A stretch of DNA of 5,743 bases from Bifidobacteriaceae bacterium (GTDB lineage Bacteria; Actinomycetota; Actinomycetes; Actinomycetales; WQXJ01). The stretch lies in assembly GCA_031256885.1 (NCBI GenBank), contig JAIRPS010000219.1:1-5743 (forward strand), read 5' to 3'. How positions within the stretch are numbered: position 1 is the stretch's first letter; every line of letters begins with the position of its first letter. The notes under the pieces were generated by a model. It was given only the letters and a program-made list of their open reading frames with translations. It did not search any database and was not told where the DNA came from. This document shows positions 1 to 5,377 of the stretch, in pieces. A program made the position numbers and the translations under genes.

Positions 1-10
1 GAGTATGGGC

Positions 11-119
11 GGCGACGCAACAACGACGGCAGGCGGTAAGCAGAGTGCGGGTTGTGGCACAGGAATCACGGCAGGCGGTACGAGCGTGGGTGGCGACGCA
101 ACAACGACGGCAGGCGGTA
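11..119 (+). repeat. 28-bp perfect direct repeat, two copies 81 bp apart
   Basis: The identical 28-bp copies are at 11-38 and 92-119. They begin GGCGACGCAACAACGACGGC. The end of the unit also recurs at 70-84 and 109-123 (GGCAGGCGGTACGAG). The 81-bp period equals 27 codons, so the frame leading into ppx stays open through both copies and would encode GGDATTTAGG twice (residues 2-11 and 29-38 from ATG 5). The repeat lies directly before the conserved part of ppx. Confidence 0.9.
112..117 (+). promoter_or_regulatory. Ribosome binding site that decides the ppx start
   Basis: AGGCGG lies 7 nt before GTG 125 and differs by one base from the AGGAGG consensus. The same hexamer recurs at 31-36 and 73-78 as part of the local repeats, so it may be a chance by-product of them. 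It supports GTG 125 over ATG 5, for which only four upstream bases are in the window. Confidence 0.4.
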
Positions 120-124
120 CGAGT

Positions 125-1081
125 GTGCGGGTGGCGGGAATTGATTGCGGCACCAACTCGCTGCGTTTATTGATCGCTGATTGGCTGCCGGCTGAGCGCA
201 AACTGCGCCCAGTTGAGCGGCTGATGCGGATTGTGCGGCTTGGCCAAGGCGTTGATGCAACTGGCAAACTTGACCCGGCAGCGATTGAACGCAGCCTGGT
301 TGTTTTACGGCAATACGCTGAGCTTTGCCAGGCGGCAGCCGTCACAAATATTCGCATGGTGGCAACATCGGCAGTGCGTGACGCTGCGAACGCGGCACAG
401 TTCACCGAGCAAGCCCAAGCGATCATTGGGGTTTGCCCTGAGGTGGTAGACGGTTTGACTGAAGCCAGTTTGAGTTTCAGCGGTGCCACCAGCCACCTGG
501 CTGGTGACCACCCCAGCCTGGTTTGCGATATTGGTGGCGGCTCAACCGAATTGGTTTTGGGCAATAGCGCAACGCCGCTGGCCGCCTACTCAATGAACGT
601 TGGTTGTGTGCGTTTGACTGAGCGCTGCCTGACCAGTGACCCTGCCACCTTTGACGAGTTGGTGGCCGGCCGGCAAATGATTGCGCAGCAACTTGATTTA
701 GCGCAACAAACTGTCAACTTGGCAGCCACCAAACGCTTGATTGGTGTGGCCGGCACCATTACTTCCCTGGCGGCTTACGCGATTGGTTTGCGGCAATATG
801 ATCCAGCCCGGATTGATGGCCTGAGCCTGCCAATTGAACAGATGCGTCAAGCCTGCCAGCAGATGATTGCAATGACGCGACAAGAACGGTTAGCTTTGGG
901 TTTCCTGCCGCCTGGCCGCGCCGATGTGCTGGGTGGCGGAGCTTTAGTTTGGCTGGCCGTGCTGGAACGAGTCAGCCAAGCCACCGCCGAACAAGGCCGA
1001 GGCATAACCAGCGTGCTGGTGTCAGAACATGACATTCTTGACGGGATTACTCAATCAGCTGTCCCGGCAGGTACTATCTGA
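125..1081 (+). CDS. ppx: Ppx/GppA family phosphatase (exopolyphosphatase / pppGpp phosphohydrolase)
   Basis: This cytosolic enzyme of the ASKHA fold is expected to remove terminal phosphate from polyphosphate or pppGpp; which substrate it prefers cannot be read from sequence. Counting from GTG 125 it has 318 residues, the usual size of the short two-domain family. The phosphate-1 loop GIDCGTNSLRLLIAD is at residues 5-19, VATSAVRDAAN around 78-88, the phosphate-2 loop CDIGGGSTELVLG around 134-146, GVAGTITSLAAY around 207-218, and GGGALVWLAVLE near the C-terminus. I chose GTG 125 because homologues begin just before the first motif and AGGCGG (112-117) sits 7 nt upstream. The frame is open back to ATG 5, which would add 40 Gly/Thr/Ala-rich residues made by a repeat. 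A tRNA follows after 10 nt, so the two are probably co-transcribed. From memory, actinobacteria carry eno, ftsB and a DUF501 gene just upstream. Family certain; start about 70% sure. Confidence 0.95.
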   Translation: MRVAGIDCGTNSLRLLIADWLPAERKLRPVERLMRIVRLGQGVDATGKLDPAAIERSLVVLRQYAELCQAAAVTNIRMVATSAVRDAANAAQFTEQAQAIIGVCPEVVDGLTEASLSFSGATSHLAGDHPSLVCDIGGGSTELVLGNSATPLAAYSMNVGCVRLTERCLTSDPATFDELVAGRQMIAQQLDLAQQTVNLAATKRLIGVAGTITSLAAYAIGLRQYDPARIDGLSLPIEQMRQACQQMIAMTRQERLALGFLPPGRADVLGGGALVWLAVLERVSQATAEQGRGITSVLVSEHDILDGITQSAVPAGTI

Positions 1082-1091
1082 GCTGACAGTT

Positions 1092-1164
1092 GCTCCCGTA
1101 GCCCAATGGCAGAGGCAACCGGCTTAAAACCGGTCCAGTGTGGGTTCGAGTCCCACCGGGAGCA
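1092..1164 (+). tRNA. tRNA with anticodon UAA (leucine by anticodon), short variable region
   Basis: A complete cloverleaf can be folded. The 7-bp acceptor stem is GCTCCCG (1092-1098) with CGGGAGC (1157-1163). The D stem is GCC/GGC (1101-1103, 1114-1116) with GG in the loop. The anticodon stem is ACCGG/CCGGT (1118-1122, 1130-1134) with loop CTTAAAA, so the anticodon is TAA (1125-1127). The T arm is GTGGG-TTCGAGT-CCCAC (1140-1156). The discriminator is A1164, followed by CCG, so CCA is not encoded and must be added. UAA reads leucine UUA, and A73 agrees with leucine. However, the variable region is only 5 nt (1135-1139), whereas bacterial tRNA-Leu normally has a long variable arm. The gene starts 10 nt after the ppx stop and probably shares its transcript. 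That it is a tRNA gene is nearly certain; leucine charging is less so. Confidence 0.9.
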
Positions 1165-1171
1165 CCGAAGC

Positions 1172-1188
1172 GGTCTGCTCTGCAGACC
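1172..1188 (+). terminator. Hairpin just after the tRNA, possible terminator
   Basis: GGTCTGC (1172-1178) and GCAGACC (1182-1188) form a perfect 7-bp stem with a TCT loop. Only a short T run (TTTG) follows, so it is a weak intrinsic terminator by the E. coli rule, though actinobacterial terminators often lack a long T tract. Its place, 8 nt after the tRNA, suits termination of the ppx-tRNA transcript. Confidence 0.5.
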
Positions 1189-1199
1189 TTTGCCCGCTA

Positions 1200-1231
1200 G
1201 GCAGCCAACCATTAGCAAATGATTGGCTGCC
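1200..1231. terminator. Strong hairpin between convergent genes, possible two-way terminator
   Basis: GGCAGCCAA (1200-1208) pairs with TTGGCTGCC (1223-1231). After one C-A mismatch a further 4 bp (CATT/AATG) close on an AGCA loop. The stem is thus 9+4 bp and reads the same on both strands. There is no T tract on either side. It sits between the tRNA and the end of ssbB, where both converging transcripts would need to stop. Confidence 0.5.
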
Positions 1232-1244
1232 CAGCAGGTTGGCT

Positions 1245-1340
1245 GGTTTAGGCAGTCTTGGCTGTCACGCCGTCAGCAGCTTGGTTTAGGCAGCTTTGGC
1301 TGTCACGCCGTCAGCAACACGGTTTAGGCAGCTTTGGCTG
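1245..1340 (-). repeat. 38-bp tandem repeat copying the end of ssbB
   Basis: Two full 38-bp copies (1245-1282, 1283-1320) are followed by a 20-bp partial copy (1321-1340). Each begins GGTTTAGGCAG on the plus strand. The partial copy is the real 3' end of ssbB: read on the minus strand it encodes QSAKAA and the TAA stop. The two full copies downstream therefore look like duplications of the last codons and stop of ssbB. The middle copy matches the ssbB end exactly over the 20 bp; the outer one differs at the TCTT/CTTT step. Confidence 0.9.
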
Positions 1341-1926
1341 ACTGACTGGGTTGGTTGGTTACTTTGGCCGCTGTGTTGCGGCCATTGGTCGTGTTGGCTG
1401 ATCGCTCAGCAGCGGTGTTGTTGCTGCTGGTTTGCTCGGCGGGTGCGGTTGCTGATGGTGTTTTCGGATCAGCTGAGGTGAAAGGGTCGGTGGATGTGGT
1501 GGGATCGAACGGGCTGTCGGTTTCAAAACTGGCAGACAGGTCGCTGAGGCTTTCGTCGCGCAGCACGCGCACAAACTCGGCCCGGCCCCAGGCCAGGTCA
1601 TGGCCAATCGACTCAGCAGTGATTTTCAAGGAGTAGCCAGGTTTGCCTTCCTTGCTTTCCCACTCTTGGGTGTGTAGGCGGCCGCTGACAATGACCGGGT
1701 TGCCGCGGCGCAACGACTTGACCACATTGCGGCAAAAGTCGTCGCCAAAAACCGCAACGTCAAACCATTCGGTTTTGCCGTCAGACCAGTTGCCTTGGGC
1801 ATCGCGCAGGCGCGTGGTAGAGGCAAGGCGGAAAGCCGCAAACTCTGATGAGTCTTTGTTGCTGCAATGGATGGTTGGATCGGCAACAACGTTGCCGCGC
1901 ACGGTGATGTGTGTTCGTGAAGTCAT
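1324..1926 (-). CDS. ssbB: SsbB-type single-stranded DNA-binding protein
   Basis: This 200-residue protein has an N-terminal OB fold (about residues 5-118) that binds single-stranded DNA, normally as a tetramer. Visible family marks are ITVRGNVVADP (7-17), FAAFRLAST (29-37), TEWFDVAVFGD (52-62) with aromatic W54/F55, GNPVIVSGRL (75-84), WESKEGKPGYSLKITAESIG (89-108) and HDLAWG (109-114). The last is typical, from memory, of the actinobacterial SsbB paralogue rather than the replicative SsbA. Residues 120-200 are a disordered Ser/Thr/Ala/Pro tail ending QSAKAA, without the acidic DDDxPF tip that recruits repair partners; Streptomyces SsbB also lacks that tip and acts in chromosome segregation. 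Start: ATG 1926 has AGAAAGGA 6 nt upstream. The start codon lies in an inverted repeat, and the gene has its own 329-nt leader region after the GTPase pair. The 3' end is duplicated downstream. Confidence 0.93.
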   Translation of the reverse strand: MTSRTHITVRGNVVADPTIHCSNKDSSEFAAFRLASTTRLRDAQGNWSDGKTEWFDVAVFGDDFCRNVVKSLRRGNPVIVSGRLHTQEWESKEGKPGYSLKITAESIGHDLAWGRAEFVRVLRDESLSDLSASFETDSPFDPTTSTDPFTSADPKTPSATAPAEQTSSNNTAAERSANTTNGRNTAAKVTNQPSQSAKAA

Positions 1927-1979
1927 GATGGTTCCTTTCTGTGATCTTGGAGCATGATCTTCGTAAAACCATCATGACT
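1921..1979 (-). promoter_or_regulatory. 13-bp inverted repeat pairing the ssbB start codon
   Basis: AGTCATGATGGTT (1921-1933) and AACCATCATGACT (1967-1979) are perfect reverse complements separated by 33 nt. On the ssbB mRNA the downstream arm contains the ATG start codon (1926-1924) and the second codon, so folding would block initiation. The arms also contain the palindrome TCATGA, so a dimeric DNA-binding protein is an alternative reader. Either way the position suggests control of ssbB; the mechanism is inference, and it requires transcription to start upstream of 1979. Confidence 0.6.
1933..1940 (-). promoter_or_regulatory. ssbB ribosome binding site
   Basis: On the minus strand AGAAAGGA lies 6 nt before ATG 1926. 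It falls almost wholly in the loop of the hairpin described at 1921-1979, touching the foot of the stem. In the folded mRNA the Shine-Dalgarno sequence would be exposed while the start codon is paired. Confidence 0.75.
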
Positions 1980-2012
1980 GGTTCGCCTGATCCCAGCATT
2001 GGGCTGCTGAAA

Positions 2013-2112
2013 AGCCAGGGGATTGCACCGCAAAACCCAGCAAGGACAGTTCATCAAAAATTGTCATGATCAGGAGCCAGGGGATTGCACCGCAAAACCC
2101 AGCAAGGACAGT
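2013..2112. repeat. Perfect 38-bp direct repeat upstream of ssbB
   Basis: The two identical copies are at 2013-2050 and 2075-2112, beginning AGCCAGGGGATTGCACCGC and ending AAGGACAGT. They are separated by 24 bp that contain TCATGATC. Offset is 62 bp. There is no sequence relation to the other 38-bp repeat at the ssbB end. The location, 87-186 bp before the ssbB start, fits either a paired operator or a recent duplication. Confidence 0.95.
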
Positions 2113-2221
2113 GGATAACCCACCCCAGCCAACCAACCAACCAACCCGAAGGTTCGTTCTCGTCCGGCTGCTGTCCCAGCACTTGGCTAGCCCGTCAAGC
2201 CGCGCAAGGCGGCACCAGGGT

Positions 2222-2254
2222 TAAAACAAACAGACCCAACCCGCCAAGCGGCGG
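2222..2254 (-). terminator. Possible terminator after the GTPase pair
   Basis: Directly after the TAG stop (2258-2256), the minus strand reads CCGCC-GCTT-GGCGG (2254-2241), a 5-bp GC stem with a tetraloop. Seven nt later comes the T-rich run TGTTTGTTTTAA (2233-2222). The distance from the stem to the Ts is longer than ideal. An alternative fold pairs AGACC (2232-2236) with GGTCT (2253-2257). Confidence 0.45.
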
Positions 2255-2255
2255 T

Positions 2256-3578
2256 CTAGTCAAGCCCGGCGATGCGTGCAGCTATCTGATAGCAAGCCAG
2301 CCAATCTTCGTAAACGGCAATGGTTGGCTGCGTCATCGTGCGTTCAATCACTGACTCTAAAGCCGCCGCCAAGTTCGCTTGCCACGCCTCAGCGCGTTGG
2401 CGCGCCGCCCGCCGCCGCCGGATCACCCGCTGCCACCAACTGCTCGGCCAGTCAGGCAGCACAACTTGGCTGAGTGCCTGACTCAAGCGAGTGGCAATAT
2501 TGCCTGGTGCCGCCAAAGTTTGACCAACCGCTTGCCCCCACACTGGCGGCAGATGCAGCAAAATAACTTCCAACCAGTCGAGCAGCGCGGTTTCAATCTG
2601 CTCAGAACTTGGCGAGGTGATTGGGTCAAGCCCCTGCCCCGCCAACAAGGCTTGGCGCAGCGGCTTGGCACCACAGTCTGTCAGCCAACGATTTTTCACC
2701 CGCTCAGTTGCTTCAAACAGCCAGGTCGGCTGCTCGCCGGCGCATAGTTGAGCGGTTGCTGGGTTGTCAAGCAGTTCCACTAAAGCAACCGCCGAATGCA
2801 CCAGTTCTTCAGCAACCCGCACAGCCGCAGTGGTGCGTTGGGTGGTGGCAGCTACTAAACGTTGCCGCAAATCAGCCACCCCCGCACCAGTAGTCGCCGA
2901 TGTACGCATCACCACTGGGGAAGCCAAGCCATCGGCATGCAATAGTGCAACCAAATGTTCCTCAAGCGCCACCTGATCAGTTGCTTCAAGCCGATCCACC
3001 TGGTTCAGCACCACGGTCATTGAACTGCTGCGTCCACCAATCTCCCCAATATACCGATGATGCAAAGTGCCATCAGCATATTTTTGCGGATCAGTCACCC
3101 AAACAAGCAGGTCAGCCTGTTGCAAGATGCGTTCGGTGATGGTGCGGTGAGCACCTACCTCAGAGTCATAGTCCGGCAAGTCAAGCAAAATCAGTCCCCG
3201 CAAAGCCGGAACATGCTGTTCCAAAACTGAGTCGCGCCTAATCCGGTCAGCTTCACCAATACCCAGCCATGTCAGTAAAGCATCGGCTTTGTCACCCCAA
3301 ACGCAAGCGGTTGGCCGTTCAGTAGTTGGCCGCAGCGGTCCAACCGCCGCAAACTGCATCTGCGCCAATGCGTTGAATAGTGAAGATTTGCCAGAACCAG
3401 TGCCGCCAACTAGCGCCACAATCGTGTGATCAATACCCAGTTTGAGCCGCTCAGCTAAACGTTGACAGGTTGCAATAGTGCTGTCAAGATCAGGGCTGAT
3501 TAGCCGACCTGCCGCTATTTGGCAGGCCTTTTCAAGGTCAATCGTTTCGGCAAGGAGCGCGGCAGTTTCGTTAGTCAT
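2256..3578 (-). CDS. YfjP-like P-loop GTPase, second of a coupled pair
   Basis: This 440-residue protein is predicted to bind and hydrolyse GTP. All five G motifs are visible: G1 GGTGSGKSS (58-66, Lys64), G2 threonines in RPTT (83-86), G3 DLPD (133-136), G4 NQVD (192-195, a variant of NKxD), and G5 TSAT (226-229). The first 50 residues form a helix and the C-terminal half is helical. It has a hydrophobic stretch around 331-349 (ALLDWLEVILLHLPPVWG) and a basic patch IRRRRAARQR (386-395), possible sites for membrane contact. ATG 3578 overlaps the stop of the upstream GTPase by 4 nt (ATGA), and GAGGA (3589-3585) lies 6 nt before the start, so the two are translationally coupled. From memory, many actinobacterial homologues are longer, with clear C-terminal membrane segments, which I do not see here. 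The cellular role of this family is not established; a dynamin-like membrane function is often suggested. Confidence 0.9.
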   Translation of the reverse strand: MTNETAALLAETIDLEKACQIAAGRLISPDLDSTIATCQRLAERLKLGIDHTIVALVGGTGSGKSSLFNALAQMQFAAVGPLRPTTERPTACVWGDKADALLTWLGIGEADRIRRDSVLEQHVPALRGLILLDLPDYDSEVGAHRTITERILQQADLLVWVTDPQKYADGTLHHRYIGEIGGRSSSMTVVLNQVDRLEATDQVALEEHLVALLHADGLASPVVMRTSATTGAGVADLRQRLVAATTQRTTAAVRVAEELVHSAVALVELLDNPATAQLCAGEQPTWLFEATERVKNRWLTDCGAKPLRQALLAGQGLDPITSPSSEQIETALLDWLEVILLHLPPVWGQAVGQTLAAPGNIATRLSQALSQVVLPDWPSSWWQRVIRRRRAARQRAEAWQANLAAALESVIERTMTQPTIAVYEDWLACYQIAARIAGLD

Positions 3579-5377
3579 GCTGATTCCTCGGCTTGCTCCC
3601 CATCCATCACCTTGTTTTGATTGCCGATGTCGTCGCCTCCATCAGCGGTTTTATCCAGTTCGCCGGGTGCTGGCGGGGCGTCAGTGGGGGATGGCGGGGC
3701 GTCAGCGGCGGCTGCGGGAGTGTCGTCGGGGGACGGCGGCGGGTCCGCAGGGGGCAGTGAAGATGGCGCGGCGTCAGCGGGGTGCGACGCGGCGTCATCG
3801 GGGTGTGGCGGGGCGTCAGTGGGGGATGGCGGGGCGTCAGTGGGGGATGGCGGGTCCGCAGGGGGCAGTGAAGATGGCGGGGCGTCAGTGGGGGATGACG
3901 CAGCGTCATCGGGGTGTGGCGCAGCGTCAGCGGCGGCTGCGGGACGGCTGGCTGCTTCGGTTAAGGAAGCCAGATTACGGAATTGCGAAGCATGCTGACG
4001 CAAGTTTTGACTGGCTTGACGAAAATCGATTTGGCTGGCGGCGACATCGGCCTGGGTAATAACTTTTTGACGAACCTGGTTGAGCATTTCAACCAGTTTT
4101 TGTTGCGCCAAACCAGCCAACTCTTCAGCTTGCGCACCAGCCATTTGGCGCAAACCCCGGGTGCTGGCACCCAGCGAAGCCAGTTTGAGCGCCTCAACCA
4201 GCGGCAATGGCGCTGAAGGGACTTGCCCAGCGAGTTGACCGAGTTGACGTAACCACGCCAAGTGAGCTTCAGTTTGTATCTGTTTGAGAAAGCCAGTCGG
4301 TAAAACCAAAGATATATCGGCAAATTGCACACCCGACACCTGTTTAGTTAGGTGCCTGTAGGTTTGTTGGCAAGTTGCCTCAAGCAGGCCATCAACCGTT
4401 TGACCAGCTAATTCAGCCAGGTTCTGGTAGTTGCCAGCAGCCCAAGCTGATTCCAATGCGGCGATTGTTGCAGAATTAACTGTGGTGTCAACTGGTTGCG
4501 GTTGTTCCGCCCGGGTTAACGCTGTTTTAATCAGTTCAAACCGTTGGCCAAGCGCTTGGGTTGTGTTAGACAGGTCAACCAAGTCACTGGCTAAAGCTGC
4601 TTCAATGCCCGTTAGTAAACGTTCCAAACGTTCCTGGCGTAAAACTGGTGGCAGCCAGTTACCAAACCAGGTTTGTAACAACTGTGCAGCCTGGTTTGGC
4701 AGACTGTTTGCGGGACGTTTAGTTTCTTCAATAAAATGAACTGGCTGACTGGATCGCTTCTTCAGCCGGCGTTGCACATCATTGCGAATAGCGGGCAGGT
4801 CGTTTGGCGGACAACGGTTAACAACTAATGCCCATTCTGATTGCGCCGCAACTAACTGGTCAATGATTTGCCAAACAACGCCATCGCCATAACGCAGCGC
4901 GGAGACCACTAGTAAAAAAGCATCAGCCGCCCTGATCAGTTGGCTCACCCGCTGCCGGACGCGCGCTTTGACCTGAGCGGTATCGGGTAGTTCAACCAAC
5001 CAGGTGGTTGTGAGGTTCGCGGTTTGCCAATGCAAAGCAGCCACGGCAGGCGGCGGGCGCTTCGATGGCCCAACCGCAACCGGTTGACGAGTGGTTGGAC
5101 GTAAAGTGCCGGGCGGTGTTACCGGTATGCCAGATAAACTATTGATCACCAGGGATTTACCAACGCCGGTGGGTCCCATTAGTACCACTAACGGTTCTGG
5201 CGGATCTTGCTCTAAACGCGGCAACAAACCATCATTGAGACGGTCGCGCAGGTCATCAAGCTGCTGACGATCTTGCGGAGCCATCGCATCTGGCCAGTGC
5301 TGAGCGAGCGCCGCCAAATCATCGCTGAGGGCGCGCGCCAACCCCAACCTGGTTTGGCGTGCCCGCGTTTTGCCCAT
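3575..5377 (-). CDS. Dynamin-like / YfjP-associated P-loop GTPase, first of a coupled pair
   Basis: This 600-residue protein has a clear P loop GPTGVGKS (68-75), then RPTT (93-96) as the likely G2 region. The G3 position reads ELPD (129-132) rather than DxPG, and the G4 position reads NRCP (187-190), lacking the aspartate that selects guanine; no clear G5 is seen. From memory, a G4 of the NRVP type is common in actinobacterial relatives, so this may be a family trait. Residues 245-470 are mostly helical, with an Ala/Gln-rich, coiled-coil-like part at 405-470. Residues 478-572 are a disordered Pro/Asp/Ala tail made of DNA repeats, followed by an acidic end. I see no membrane segment. ATG 5377 is the earliest start, because TGA lies two codons upstream; its ribosome binding site is weak. 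It overlaps the next gene by 4 nt. Possibly an NTP-binding partner of the second GTPase. Confidence 0.87.
   Translation of the reverse strand: MGKTRARQTRLGLARALSDDLAALAQHWPDAMAPQDRQQLDDLRDRLNDGLLPRLEQDPPEPLVVLMGPTGVGKSLVINSLSGIPVTPPGTLRPTTRQPVAVGPSKRPPPAVAALHWQTANLTTTWLVELPDTAQVKARVRQRVSQLIRAADAFLLVVSALRYGDGVVWQIIDQLVAAQSEWALVVNRCPPNDLPAIRNDVQRRLKKRSSQPVHFIEETKRPANSLPNQAAQLLQTWFGNWLPPVLRQERLERLLTGIEAALASDLVDLSNTTQALGQRFELIKTALTRAEQPQPVDTTVNSATIAALESAWAAGNYQNLAELAGQTVDGLLEATCQQTYRHLTKQVSGVQFADISLVLPTGFLKQIQTEAHLAWLRQLGQLAGQVPSAPLPLVEALKLASLGASTRGLRQMAGAQAEELAGLAQQKLVEMLNQVRQKVITQADVAASQIDFRQASQNLRQHASQFRNLASLTEAASRPAAAADAAPHPDDAASSPTDAPPSSLPPADPPSPTDAPPSPTDAPPHPDDAASHPADAAPSSLPPADPPPSPDDTPAAAADAPPSPTDAPPAPGELDKTADGGDDIGNQNKVMDGEQAEESA
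3585..3589 (-). promoter_or_regulatory. Coupling ribosome binding site inside the upstream gene
   Basis: GAGGA on the minus strand is formed by the two glutamate codons in the last residues (EESA) of GTPase 1. It sits 6 nt before ATG 3578, which itself overlaps the TGA stop as ATGA. This favours re-initiation by ribosomes finishing GTPase 1. Confidence 0.8.
3672..3944 (-). repeat. Nested GC-rich tandem repeats encoding the Pro/Asp/Ala tail
   Basis: An imperfect unit of about 111 bp is repeated (3738-3848 and 3849-3959). Within it a 31-bp block is identical at 3738-3768 and 3849-3879, and an 18-bp block at 3792-3809 and 3903-3920. A 21-bp block at 3699-3719 returns at 3924-3944. Shorter 18-21-bp units (GGGGCGTCAGTGGGGGATGG on the plus strand) run through it. 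All periods are multiples of 3, so the GTPase 1 frame is kept; the protein motifs are SPTDAPP, HPDDAA and SSLPPADPP. Confidence 0.9.

Larger units (their letters stand above)
1927..2255. other. Non-coding gap between ssbB and the GTPase pair
   Basis: This 329-nt stretch has no convincing gene. From ssbB outward it holds the ssbB Shine-Dalgarno sequence and start-codon hairpin, a perfect 38-bp direct repeat, a (CCAA)4 tract at 2129-2144, and a likely terminator of the GTPase transcript near 2241. An ssbB promoter is expected here, but I could not find a credible -35/-10 pair by eye. Confidence 0.7.

Noticed and set aside
1781..1999. Minus-strand frame of 72 codons covering the ssbB leader
   Set aside because: It overlaps ssbB in another frame and has no ribosome binding site; it could act as an upstream frame only if the hairpin region is translated, for which there is no sign.
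2110..2118. DnaA-box-like TTATCCACT on the minus strand
   Set aside because: It is one base from TTATCCACA, but it is a single site with no cluster, AT-rich stretch or dnaA/dnaN neighbours; chance is likely.
3607..3998. Other long frames over the GC-rich repeat (minus 3607-3909, plus 3621-3998)
   Set aside because: In-frame repeats without stops keep all frames open; these are shadows of the GTPase 1 tail.
3478..4059. Plus-strand open frame of 193 codons with repeated GRQWGMA motifs
   Set aside because: It lies antisense to the two GTPases, and its repeats are the reverse reading of the Pro/Asp/Ala tail DNA. It has no ribosome binding site or family resemblance.
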